Shown piece after piece: positions 27,126 to 35,424 of a DNA stretch of 64,000 nucleotides (position 1 is its first letter; each line of letters begins with the position of its first letter). Made by a program: the position numbers and the translations under genes. The notes beneath the pieces are model-generated. The model saw only the letters and a program-made list of their open reading frames with translations, made no database searches and was not told the origin of the DNA. Origin of the DNA: Clostridia bacterium. Its GTDB lineage: Bacteria > Bacillota > Clostridia > Christensenellales > Aristaeellaceae. The stretch spans positions 36,155 through 100,154 of the forward strand of contig JAFXUZ010000004.1 of assembly GCA_017524725.1 (NCBI GenBank). Direction: 5' to 3'.

Positions 27126-28613
27126 ATGCAGGCTTCAGTCAAGCCGGTACAGACGGCTGCTGAGTCTCAGGCCCCCGCGCAGCGCATCCCGCTCTGGATA
27201 TTCCGGATCGCGGCGCTGCTTGCCGGCCTCGCCATGTTTTTCCCGCCCGTAAACCCGGGCCGTGTCAGCGAAAAGATCAATGAAGCTGCGAGCCTTTTCA
27301 CCACCGGCGTCAGTTACTCCACCATTACCAACAGCATGGGCAGGATCCTGCGTTCCCAATGGATCCAGGACAAGGACATTACCCTTCTGATGGCTGCCTG
27401 CTGCATCCTGATGGTCGGCGTGGCTGCCTGCTGCGTCGGCGCGTGCATGAGCCTGGGCAACCGCAGGATGCGCAAGACCGGGATGATCCTGCCCATAGCC
27501 GGTGCGCCGGTCATGGGTGTGGGCCTGCTCCTGATCCACCGGGTTTACACCAGCATCGTGCAGCACGCCGAGGAAGTGGGCAAGACCGGCACGGTCCTTC
27601 CCATCCTTCCGGAAGGGTTTAAGGTATTTGTGTTCTTTGCGGCGCTGCTTCTGGTCACTGCCCTGATGGCGTTTTTTACTACCAGGGTCAGGGATGATGA
27701 CGAAAAGATGGACATGGACGAGAAATACCGGCTTTTCCTGATGATGTTGCCGGTGATATTGCTGTCCTTCATCTTTGCCTATCTGCCCATCTATGGCTGG
27801 CGTTTTGCTTTCTTTGATTACAAGCCGGGCGGCAACATCGGGCCGGATAATTTCGTCGGCTTCAAGTGGTTCGCCTCCCTGTTCAACGATCCGGCCACAG
27901 TCAGCGACCTGATCCGCGTGCTTCGCAATACGCTGATCATGTCCGGCCTGGGCATCCTTACCTCCTGGCTGCCCATTGCCTTCGCCGTTCTTCTGGCCGA
28001 GATCCGCTCCACCAGGTTCCAACGCGTCGTGCAGACCCTTACCACCATCCCGAACTTTATCTCATGGGTCCTGGTATACGCCATCGCCATCTGCATCTTC
28101 TCGACCGACGGCTTCATCAACAGCTTCCTTACCAACGTGATGCACGTCGCGGGGGCAAAGACCAATTACCTGCAGATCGCGGACCACACCTGGCTGAAAA
28201 TGCTTTTGTGGGGGACATGGAAGGGCGTAGGCTGGAGCGCCATCATCTACATCGCGGGCATTGCCGGCATTGACCAGCAGCTTTATGAAGCCGCCCGTGT
28301 TGACGGCGCCAACCGTTTCCGCTGCATCTGGCACATCACCATCCCAGGCCTGATGCCCACCTACATGGTCATGCTACTGATGTCCATCGCGGGCATCCTC
28401 TCCAACGGCATGGAGCAGTACCTGGTCTTCGAAAACGCCATGAACAAGGACGTGATCGAGGTGCTGGACCTTTACGTTTATCATATCGGCATCGGGCAGA
28501 ACCAGATCCCGCTTTCCACCGTTGTGGGTATTTCCAAGTCTCTGATCGGCGTAACGCTGCTCTTTGGCGCGAACGGCATATCCAAGGCCATCCGCGGCGA
28601 GAGCATCATATGA
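27126..28613 (+). CDS. sugar ABC transporter permease with N-terminal membrane extension
   Basis: This 495-residue LplB-type permease has the C-terminal permease core (about 195-495). The core begins LFLMMLPVILLSFIFAYLPIYGWRFAFFDY and includes the ATPase-docking loop EAARVDGANRFRCIWHITIP at about 387-406. An extra N-terminal region of about 190 residues adds roughly four hydrophobic helices (IFRIAALLAGLAMFFPPV and others), which is unusual, since the partner in the first importer is only 321 residues. TAAGGAGTG precedes the ATG. It is the first gene of the operon continuing to 28629, 29623 and the GH5 at 31480. Confidence 0.88.
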   Translation: MQASVKPVQTAAESQAPAQRIPLWIFRIAALLAGLAMFFPPVNPGRVSEKINEAASLFTTGVSYSTITNSMGRILRSQWIQDKDITLLMAACCILMVGVAACCVGACMSLGNRRMRKTGMILPIAGAPVMGVGLLLIHRVYTSIVQHAEEVGKTGTVLPILPEGFKVFVFFAALLLVTALMAFFTTRVRDDDEKMDMDEKYRLFLMMLPVILLSFIFAYLPIYGWRFAFFDYKPGGNIGPDNFVGFKWFASLFNDPATVSDLIRVLRNTLIMSGLGILTSWLPIAFAVLLAEIRSTRFQRVVQTLTTIPNFISWVLVYAIAICIFSTDGFINSFLTNVMHVAGAKTNYLQIADHTWLKMLLWGTWKGVGWSAIIYIAGIAGIDQQLYEAARVDGANRFRCIWHITIPGLMPTYMVMLLMSIAGILSNGMEQYLVFENAMNKDVIEVLDLYVYHIGIGQNQIPLSTVVGISKSLIGVTLLFGANGISKAIRGESII

Positions 28614-28628
28614 TGGGAGGTGCGCGGA

Positions 28629-29585
28629 ATGAGTAAAAAAGACAGTGCGTCGCCTATGCACATCAAGCGCAGCACCGGAGACTGGATCTTTGACATCGCA
28701 GTCATCATCCTCTTTTCCATATTCACATTCGTCTGCATCTTTCCCTTCTACTACCTGCTGATCAACACCATCTCCGACAACGACCTGGTGACCAGCGGCA
28801 AGGTCAATTTCATCCCGCTGCTCAAGAATGCCCAGGGGAACGGTGTATTCGGCATCCAGGTGAACAACTATATCGCGCTGAGGAATGTGCAGGACCTGGG
28901 TTCCAGCGTCGTTATCACGGTGGCAAGGACCATCCTGGGCACCGCGCTGATGGTGATCACCTCAGCCTGGGCCGGTTATCTTGTAACGAAGCAGAAGATG
29001 TGGAAACGGTCCTTCTGGTACCGTTTCCTGGTCATCACGATGTACTTCAACGCAGGCCTGGTACCGTGGTACATGAACATGCTGATGATGGGCCTGACGG
29101 ACAATTTCCTGGCCTATATCATTCCCGGCATGGTCGCCCCCTACAACATCATCCTGGTGAAGACCTACATCGAATCCATCCCCGCATCCCTGGAGGAGAG
29201 CGCCATCATTGACGGCGCCGGCACCACAAAGGTATGGCTGAAGATCATCCTGCCCCTGTCCGTCCCGATCCTGGCCACCATTGCCATCTTCGGAGCGGTG
29301 GGCAACTGGAACTCCTTCCAGGACTCCCTGCTGCTTATGAACAATTCTCCCTCCCTCTACACCCTGCAGCATCGCCTGTACATCTACCTGAACTCCTCCT
29401 CCAACCTGGGGGCCATGATGAGCCAGGGCGGTACGGTCTCCGAGCAGGCTGCAGCCAGCATGCTGAACCAGCGGGTCATCCAGTACACGGTATCCATGGT
29501 CAGCATTATCCCGATCCTCTTGGTCTATCCCTTTATGCAGCGCTTCTTTGTAAAGGGCATCATGCTGGGCGCTGTCAAGGGCTGA
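28629..29585 (+). CDS. sugar ABC transporter permease (LplC type)
   Basis: This 318-residue protein has six helices, the docking loop ESAIIDGAGTTKVWLKIILP (about 190-209) and the LplC-group ending LVYPFMQRFFVKGIMLGAVKG. The ATG at 28629 is preferred to a GTG at 28620 because GGGAGG lies at 28615-28620, eight bases upstream. The gap to the first permease is 15 bases. It forms the import channel together with 27126-28613. Confidence 0.9.
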   Translation: MSKKDSASPMHIKRSTGDWIFDIAVIILFSIFTFVCIFPFYYLLINTISDNDLVTSGKVNFIPLLKNAQGNGVFGIQVNNYIALRNVQDLGSSVVITVARTILGTALMVITSAWAGYLVTKQKMWKRSFWYRFLVITMYFNAGLVPWYMNMLMMGLTDNFLAYIIPGMVAPYNIILVKTYIESIPASLEESAIIDGAGTTKVWLKIILPLSVPILATIAIFGAVGNWNSFQDSLLLMNNSPSLYTLQHRLYIYLNSSSNLGAMMSQGGTVSEQAAASMLNQRVIQYTVSMVSIIPILLVYPFMQRFFVKGIMLGAVKG

Positions 29586-29622
29586 TGATAACGAACCATC
29601 AAGAAAAAGGAGGACACTACGC

Positions 29623-31389
29623 ATGAAAAAACTATGGGCACTTCTCCTGACTGCCGTACTGGTCATGACCGCTTTCGGCGGCATCACCGCCGCATCGGCG
29701 GAGGATGACGAGATCACCGCGAAACTGAGGGAGATCGGCGTCTTTGACGGCGCCCCCATCACGCTGAACGTTTACAGTCAGCTGGCGAACTATTCCGGCA
29801 TCCAGGGCCACTGGAGCGCCGACCTGCTGCTGGATAAGTTCAATGTCCGCATCAACATTATCCCCGATTCTGACGGCACCTACGCTACACGCATGGAGAG
29901 CGGCAACCTGGGCGACATCGTGGTCTGGGGCGCCGACGGCGACCAGTACCGCTCCGCGGTGGACCAGGGCCTTTTGCTGGATTGGGAGGAAGACGGCCTG
30001 TGTGAGGAGTACGCCCCCTACGTCTGGCAGAACTACCAGATGGCCCTGGAAGCCAACCGGGCCAAGAACTCGGACGGCAAGATCCACGGCTTCGGCCACA
30101 ATGTGGCGCTGAAAGCCGGCAGCCACGAGAACTTCTTCTACACCTGGGACATCCGCTGGGATCTGTACCAGCAGCTCGGCTGTCCCGAGGTAAAGGACCT
30201 GGACGGCCTGGCCGACCTTTTCGCGAAGATGAAGGAGATCTGCCCGACCGACGACAACGGCAACGAGACTTACGCTGTTTCCGTATGGCCGGACTGGGAC
30301 GGCAACATGGTCATGTACGTCAAGGCCCTTGCCACCGCATACTACGGCTGGGACGAATTTGAGCTGGGCCTGATCAATACCGAGACCGGCGAGTTCCAGG
30401 GCTGCCTTGAGCAGGACGGCATGTACATCGAAATGCTGCGCTTCTTCAACAAGCTCTACCGCATGGGTCTCCTGGATCCCAACTCCGCGAGCCAGACTTA
30501 TTCCACAATGGGTGAAAAGGTCAAGGCAGGCGGCACCTTCTGGTCCATCTTCAATTATGCCGGCTCCTCCATCTTCAACACCAGGGAACACCTGGACCAG
30601 GGCAAATATATGTACACCTTCCTGCCGGAGGAAGCGACCCCCATCTCCTACGGCCTTTCCAGGACCGGCGGCAACCGCATCTGGTCCATCGGCGCGGACG
30701 CCGAATATCCGGAGCTGTGCCTGGCGGTGATCGATTACCTGGCCACCCCCGAGGGTAGCCTTGTGATGTGGTACGGTCCCAAGGGGCTGACCTGGGATTA
30801 CAACGAGCAGGGCGGCGCCTATTTCACCGAGCTGGGCCAGAAGACCAACCAGGATCCTTCCTTTGATATGTCCGGCACCACCCTGATCGGCCCCCGGACC
30901 GGCACTGCGTATCCCCAGAGCGGCACCTATAACGACGGGGCGCTGCAGATCAACAACACCACCCTTACCTCCAGCCAGCTCAACCCCGACAGTAAGCTCC
31001 AGGAGACCCTGGACAAGGCGGGGTGGGTCAGCGTGCTGAGCGCGGACCTGGCGCCCATCCAGCAGGCCTGGTGCGAATGGTCCGGCGCGGCGGATACCCA
31101 GCAGTACCTGGAGAACCACCCCTACAAGGTAATGCTGGACAAGGGGACCTACGCCCCCGCGACCCGTGACGGTGACCTGGACAAAAAGTGGAGCCAGATC
31201 CAGACCGCGGTCAAGACCTGGTCCTGGCGCGCCATTTACGCTGAGAACGAGGGCGCCTTCAACGGCATGGTCGCCCAGATGATCCAGCAGGCCAATGCTT
31301 ACGGTTACGCTGACTGCGTCAAGTGGTGCGAGGAACAGGCCGCCCTCTGCTGGGCCGCCCAGCAGGCACAGGCCTCCCTCGTGGAGTAA
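29623..31389 (+). CDS. extracellular solute-binding protein of the second sugar importer
   Basis: This 588-residue protein has a signal peptide (MKKLWALLLTAVLVMTAFGGITAASA) and a type-II binding fold. The mature part starts with beta-strand ITLNVYSQLANYSG, contains the first-lobe motif GDIVVWGADGDQYR, and is Trp/Tyr-rich as expected for stacking against sugars. It follows its two permeases after AAAGGAGG. As in the first importer, no cysteine is present for lipid anchoring. The GH5 glucanase downstream suggests a glucan or mannan oligosaccharide ligand, by inference. Confidence 0.9.
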   Translation: MKKLWALLLTAVLVMTAFGGITAASAEDDEITAKLREIGVFDGAPITLNVYSQLANYSGIQGHWSADLLLDKFNVRINIIPDSDGTYATRMESGNLGDIVVWGADGDQYRSAVDQGLLLDWEEDGLCEEYAPYVWQNYQMALEANRAKNSDGKIHGFGHNVALKAGSHENFFYTWDIRWDLYQQLGCPEVKDLDGLADLFAKMKEICPTDDNGNETYAVSVWPDWDGNMVMYVKALATAYYGWDEFELGLINTETGEFQGCLEQDGMYIEMLRFFNKLYRMGLLDPNSASQTYSTMGEKVKAGGTFWSIFNYAGSSIFNTREHLDQGKYMYTFLPEEATPISYGLSRTGGNRIWSIGADAEYPELCLAVIDYLATPEGSLVMWYGPKGLTWDYNEQGGAYFTELGQKTNQDPSFDMSGTTLIGPRTGTAYPQSGTYNDGALQINNTTLTSSQLNPDSKLQETLDKAGWVSVLSADLAPIQQAWCEWSGAADTQQYLENHPYKVMLDKGTYAPATRDGDLDKKWSQIQTAVKTWSWRAIYAENEGAFNGMVAQMIQQANAYGYADCVKWCEEQAALCWAAQQAQASLVE

Positions 31390-31413
31390 GGAAAAACGCC
31401 AAACCGTTTTCCG

Positions 31414-31445
31414 TGCGCCCTCTCTCCCCACGGAGGGAGGGCGCA
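31414..31445 (+). other. intercistronic stem-loop between the binding-protein and GH5 genes
   Basis: TGCGCCCTCTCTC pairs with GAGGGAGGGCGCA with one mismatch around a short loop. There is no T-run. It may set different transcript levels for transporter and enzyme. Confidence 0.45.
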
Positions 31446-31479
31446 TTCCTGAAAGAAAAGCTCAAGGAGGAAATACCGG

Positions 31480-33276
31480 ATGAGAAAGATGATCCTGAGT
31501 CTTTTGCTGGCGTTCACCCTTGCCGTTCCTTTCGCGGGTGCGGCTCATGGCGGGGAGGCCCTTCCCTCCTCCCTGGAATTGACCCGCCTCATGGGCAACG
31601 GCATCAACCTGGGCAATACCTTCGAAGCCTGCAACAACGGCATGAGCGGCGGAAATACCACCGACGTCACCTCCTATTACGAGACCATGTGGGGGCAGCC
31701 CGTGACCACAAGGAAAATGATCCGCGGGATGAAGGAAGCCGGCTTTGATACCCTGCGTGTTCCGGTCGCCTGGATGACCAACGCCACCCACCTGGGAAAG
31801 GGCGGGATGGATTATACCATTTCCGCCGCTTACATGGACCGCGTGGCGGAGGTGGTCTCATGGGCGCTGGATGAGGGCATGTTCGTGATCCTCAACGACC
31901 ACTGGGACGGCGGCTGGTGGGGCATGTTCGGTTCCGAGGCACCTGAGACCCGCGCCCTGGCCATGGAGGCCTATCGGGGCATGTGGGCGCAGATCGCCGC
32001 CCGGTTCGCGTCATGCGACTGGCACCTGATCTTTGAAAGCGCCAACGAGGAGCTTGGCTCGCGTTTCGATGAAAACTCCCCGATCTACTGTCAGGATTCC
32101 ATCACCAGCTACCTTCCCGACAATGAGCGTTATGCCCTGACCAACCAGGTCAACCAGGCGTTCGTGGACGTGGTGCGTGCCGCCGGCGGCAATAATGCCG
32201 ACCGTTTCCTTCTGATCGCGGGATACGGCACCAACATTGCCCAGACCTTTGACGCACGGTTCGTCATGCCCTCCGACCCGGCCGCTGACAGGCTGCTGAT
32301 CTCGGTCCACTGCTACACCCCCTGGTCCTACTGCGGCGCTTCTTCCGCGGGCACGGCCACCAAATGGGGGACGAAGGCCAATTATGACGAACTTGAGAAC
32401 GAACTGAAAATGATGAGCAAGTTCACCGGGAGGAAGATTGGCGTCGTGATCGGCGAATACGGCGCCCTGCCCGGCGCGGACGGCGTGCTCAAGGAAAACA
32501 GCGTGGCCTACCACCGCGCCTTCCTGGACATGTGCGATTATTACGACTACTGCCCGGTGCTGTGGGACTGCTCGGGCCAGTACCTGCGCACCGGACTGAA
32601 AATGCGGGACGGGGATATGGCCGCGCTGTACCTGGAAAAGCGCCAAAGCACCGAAGGGAGCATCGACGAGGTCAAAGCCGCGGCCCGGGCGTCCCTGGAC
32701 GCGGCACGCGAAGCCGCGCCCGAGACCTTCCGGACCGACGCGATCGAGCTTACGGACGATACCTGCGTGGCCTGGATCATGTGGAACGCCGGTGACTGGA
32801 GCGTTTCCTACTCTGTGGGCGACACATATTCTCCCGATACCATTTCCGCGGGGCTCGTGCCCACGGATGCCGTCGTTACCGGCCAGGGCACCTATACCAT
32901 CGGCCTGGACTTCACCGGGACCGCCGGCGGGTATTCCAATTCCACCGCTTTTGCCGCCATCGGACTGTCCAACGGCGAGGCCCTCTTCCCGGGCTACGTG
33001 ATCGACATACAGTCCATCACCGTGAACGGCGAGGAGTTCAAAACGAAGGGCCGCGCCTATACTACCTCCGACGACGGCAAGTGCACCCGCGTGAACCTGT
33101 ACAACGAATGGGTCACCAAGGTGCCCGAGACCGGGCGCACCCGCGGCGGCGGCACCATCGGCTGCACCCCCACCCTGCTGGACAAGGCGGCCCTCGGCAA
33201 AGTGGAGACCATCACGGTCACCTTCCGCTTTGTACCCGGCGCCCTCGGCGTTTCCGAAAACGACGCGAATCGATAA
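31480..33276 (+). CDS. secreted glycoside hydrolase family 5 endoglucanase-type enzyme with C-terminal module
   Basis: This 598-residue protein has a signal peptide (about 1-24). The GH5 barrel runs to about residue 410: MGNGINLGNTFEA at the start, LRVPVAWM, VILNDHWDGGWW, acid/base E190 in FESANEE and nucleophile E326 in VIGEYGA. The C-terminal part (about 425-590) repeats the module of the 24770 protein (TYTIGLDFTG, RAYTTSDDGKCTRVNLYNEW). GH5 enzymes cut beta-1,4-glucans, mannans or xyloglucans, and the exact substrate is not readable. AAGGAGG precedes the ATG. The gene ends the transporter operon, so extracellular cutting and uptake are probably co-expressed. Confidence 0.93.
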   Translation: MRKMILSLLLAFTLAVPFAGAAHGGEALPSSLELTRLMGNGINLGNTFEACNNGMSGGNTTDVTSYYETMWGQPVTTRKMIRGMKEAGFDTLRVPVAWMTNATHLGKGGMDYTISAAYMDRVAEVVSWALDEGMFVILNDHWDGGWWGMFGSEAPETRALAMEAYRGMWAQIAARFASCDWHLIFESANEELGSRFDENSPIYCQDSITSYLPDNERYALTNQVNQAFVDVVRAAGGNNADRFLLIAGYGTNIAQTFDARFVMPSDPAADRLLISVHCYTPWSYCGASSAGTATKWGTKANYDELENELKMMSKFTGRKIGVVIGEYGALPGADGVLKENSVAYHRAFLDMCDYYDYCPVLWDCSGQYLRTGLKMRDGDMAALYLEKRQSTEGSIDEVKAAARASLDAAREAAPETFRTDAIELTDDTCVAWIMWNAGDWSVSYSVGDTYSPDTISAGLVPTDAVVTGQGTYTIGLDFTGTAGGYSNSTAFAAIGLSNGEALFPGYVIDIQSITVNGEEFKTKGRAYTTSDDGKCTRVNLYNEWVTKVPETGRTRGGGTIGCTPTLLDKAALGKVETITVTFRFVPGALGVSENDANR

Positions 33277-33289
33277 GGGCCCTCTGCAT

Positions 33290-33315
33290 CGGGCCGGTCA
33301 TCAAAAACCGGCCCG
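33290..33315 (+). terminator. probable terminator after GH5
   Basis: CGGGCCGG (33290-33297) pairs with CCGGCCCG (33308-33315) around an A-rich loop. The T-run is weak. Confidence 0.5.
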
Positions 33316-33333
33316 TCTGACCGGATCAGTTGC

Positions 33334-33392
33334 AAAAAAAATGGGACGTTCCCGCGTGCGCAGGTCCTTGCCTGCGTAAGCGGGAACGTCCC
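33334..33392 (-). terminator. terminator of the minus-strand deacetylase gene
   Basis: GGGACGTTCCCGC (33343-33355) pairs perfectly with GCGGGAACGTCCC (33380-33392), with an inner CGCAGG/CCTGCG stem. On the minus strand T8 follows (33341-33334). The GGGACG core recalls the repeats at 35271 and 39040. Confidence 0.8.
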
Positions 33393-33399
33393 CGTTTTC

Positions 33400-34227
33400 T
33401 TACAGCCGGAGTACCGCTCCCGGGCCGATCTCGTACACCGTGCCTTTTTCGGAGAACCAGAGCCTGGAGGCGGTGGGGTTGACGACCTGCCTGCCGTCGG
33501 CGGAAAAGACGAGGCGGCCAAAATCCCGCGTATAGTCGAACGCCTGGATGTTGGTGCAGTACCACACGTCCTCGCGGCCGCCGGCTTTGGCGGCGAAGTC
33601 CTCGATCACCTGCCAGTTGCCCTTATCCTCAAATTCGTAGCTGTGGCCCCACAGGTAGAACAGCTTGCAGTCCCAATAGGCCGGCTCCTTCAGAAAATGA
33701 TCCGTCAGGTCTTTGAGCAGCGGGTCGTTGTGGTGGCAGGTGGGGTGGAGGGTCAGCCAGTTGTCGGGCAATTGGAAACGGTGGGTGGAATTCACGGTGC
33801 GGCAGTACTCGATGCCGCAGTTTTTAAGCACCTCGCAGGCTGCGGCGTTGAAAGCGCCGTAGGGATAAGCCGCTCCGCGCACGACGGTATGGAACATGTC
33901 CTCCAGCGCCTTGCGGTCCTCCAGGACTTCCCGAACGAGAAGGGGCCCGCTCAGGCCCGTGAAAGAAGCGTGGGTGGCGCCATGGACGGCCACCTCGTGC
34001 CCGGAATCCATGTACAGCTCCAGGGCGCGGGAAAAGGTCATGCGGCGGTGGATATGGCCCTTGGGCCACACGTGCCCCTCCGGGGCCCACAGGCCGCTGT
34101 TCAGGTTGAAGGTACATTTGATGCCGTATTTGTCAAGGATCCCCATCAGGGTGATGTCCTGTTCCACACCGTCGTCGTAGCTCAGCGTCAGGGCTTTGCC
34201 AAGCCCTCCGGGAAATCGCATCAGCAT
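33400..34227 (-). CDS. polysaccharide deacetylase family protein (NodB homology)
   Basis: This 275-residue protein has carbohydrate esterase 4 / NodB motif 1, TLSYDDG (catalytic-base Asp at 18 and metal-binding Asp at 19), and motif 2, H82-x-x-x-H86 in VHGATHASF. A downstream RGAAYPYGAF segment is in the position of motif 3. No signal peptide is visible, so it acts in the cytoplasm or on small substrates. Related proteins deacetylate acetylated sugars or cleave amide-type bonds. GGAGG precedes the ATG. It lies 32 bases downstream of the HisJ-type gene on the same strand and is probably cotranscribed with it. Confidence 0.85.
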   Translation of the reverse strand: MLMRFPGGLGKALTLSYDDGVEQDITLMGILDKYGIKCTFNLNSGLWAPEGHVWPKGHIHRRMTFSRALELYMDSGHEVAVHGATHASFTGLSGPLLVREVLEDRKALEDMFHTVVRGAAYPYGAFNAAACEVLKNCGIEYCRTVNSTHRFQLPDNWLTLHPTCHHNDPLLKDLTDHFLKEPAYWDCKLFYLWGHSYEFEDKGNWQVIEDFAAKAGGREDVWYCTNIQAFDYTRDFGRLVFSADGRQVVNPTASRLWFSEKGTVYEIGPGAVLRL

Positions 34228-34259
34228 GGTCGTATCCTCCTTTTTTGTGTTATTCGGTT

Positions 34260-35015
34260 TTACAGCACCTTTTCGATCAGCTTAAGGCCGTATTCCTTCA
34301 CCATTGCCATGGCGCGTTCTTCGCATTCGGGCCTGTACACCCTCTCCGGGGCGTGAGCGTCCGCGCCGAAGACCGTCTCCACCCCTTCCTCGCCGGCGAT
34401 CTTCCAGAAACGGGGATTGGGGTAATGCCGCTGATCGATCATCCCCAGGAAATTGATCTCCGCCGGGATGTGCAGCCTTTTAAGGGTGGCGCACAGGCCG
34501 CGGATATGCTTTTCATAGATCTCGTCCGGTCCGGTATAATTGATCATGTCGGGGTGGGCAAGGTACAGGAACCGCCCGGTCTCCAGCGCCTCGGTGACCT
34601 GGGCGCAGTATTTCCTGAGGACTTCCTCGTCCCCGGTGGGATGGCCGGGGTAGACCCCGTCGAATTCGTTGTTCAGGGCATGCTGCCCCAGGATGAAGTA
34701 TTCGATGGGGTAGTCGGCGCACATTTTCAGCATGGCTTCAAAGTACCTGGGGTAGTATTCGGCTTCCAGGCCCAGGCGGATGTCGATGTCGTTTTTGTAT
34801 TCCGCCTTCAGGTCCAGGGTCTCCCGGACGTATCCCTCCAGTTCCCCCGGAAGCATCCGGAAGGTGGACCGGTAACCGTTGTCGAAGGGGTAGGGCGTGT
34901 GGTCAGAAAAGCCGAAGACCCTGTAACCGCCCTCGATGGCCCGCTCGACGTATTCCCTCTGGGTGCCGGTGGCATGGTTGCAGCGCGTGGTGTGGCTGTG
35001 GTAATTGGCAAACAT
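34260..35015 (-). CDS. histidinol-phosphatase (PHP family, HisJ type)
   Basis: This 251-residue PHP-fold phosphoesterase has metal ligands in FANYHSHTTRCNHATG (H6, H8, H14), the FSDHTPYP motif, LGLEAEYYPRYFE, GQHALNNE and the C-terminal FGADAHAPERV. The length and motif set fit HisJ, which dephosphorylates histidinol phosphate in histidine biosynthesis. No other his genes are nearby, so a different small phosphomonoester substrate is possible. It starts at ATG 35013-35015 on the minus strand. Confidence 0.85.
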   Translation of the reverse strand: MFANYHSHTTRCNHATGTQREYVERAIEGGYRVFGFSDHTPYPFDNGYRSTFRMLPGELEGYVRETLDLKAEYKNDIDIRLGLEAEYYPRYFEAMLKMCADYPIEYFILGQHALNNEFDGVYPGHPTGDEEVLRKYCAQVTEALETGRFLYLAHPDMINYTGPDEIYEKHIRGLCATLKRLHIPAEINFLGMIDQRHYPNPRFWKIAGEEGVETVFGADAHAPERVYRPECEERAMAMVKEYGLKLIEKVL

Positions 35016-35270
35016 CCCGTTTTCATCTCCGTTTCATGTCCTTCCCGAAAGGGGAGGCAAGGAGATTGTACCACAGACCGACGCATGAAACAATTTGCGG
35101 ACCGTTTTTTTGTTCCGTTAAACCCTATTAAAAGGAAAGAAAGGCGCGTCCGGCGGGAAGGTGCTGCCGGGCGTTCTGGCTCCGCCGGGCATGAGTTGCT
35201 TGATGCCCTGGGACTTCGCTCCTGGTTTCGGTTTCCATAACCTTCCGGAAGATTGATGCAGCGAATGCAG

Positions 35271-35324
35271 AGGTGACGGTTCTATGCATGGAATTATATC
35301 CCATGTACAGAACCGTCACCTGTG
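35271..35324. repeat. palindromic REP-like repeat element
   Basis: AGGTGACGGTTCT (35271-35283) and AGAACCGTCACCT (35309-35321) form a perfect 13-bp inverted repeat with an inner CATGG/CCCATG stem. The right arm AGAACCGTCACCTGTG matches 15 of 16 bases at 39047-39062. The rest of 35016-35372 shows no credible gene. Confidence 0.7.
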
Positions 35325-35372
35325 CTTATCTTGTTATCTTACCTGATGATCCGGCTGGTTTATGCCGGATAC

Positions 35373-35416
35373 AAAACCGGGGAAGAGCTCCATGAAAGGA
35401 ATTCTTCCCCGGTTTT
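35373..35416 (-). terminator. terminator of the VWA/XpaC/binding-protein operon
   Basis: A perfect 14-bp stem, AAAACCGGGGAAGA (35373-35386) with TCTTCCCCGGTTTT (35403-35416), with T4 on the outgoing minus strand. A second hairpin (ATCCGGC/GCCGGAT, 35349-35370) follows. Confidence 0.82.
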
Positions 35417-35424
35417 ACAGATGA

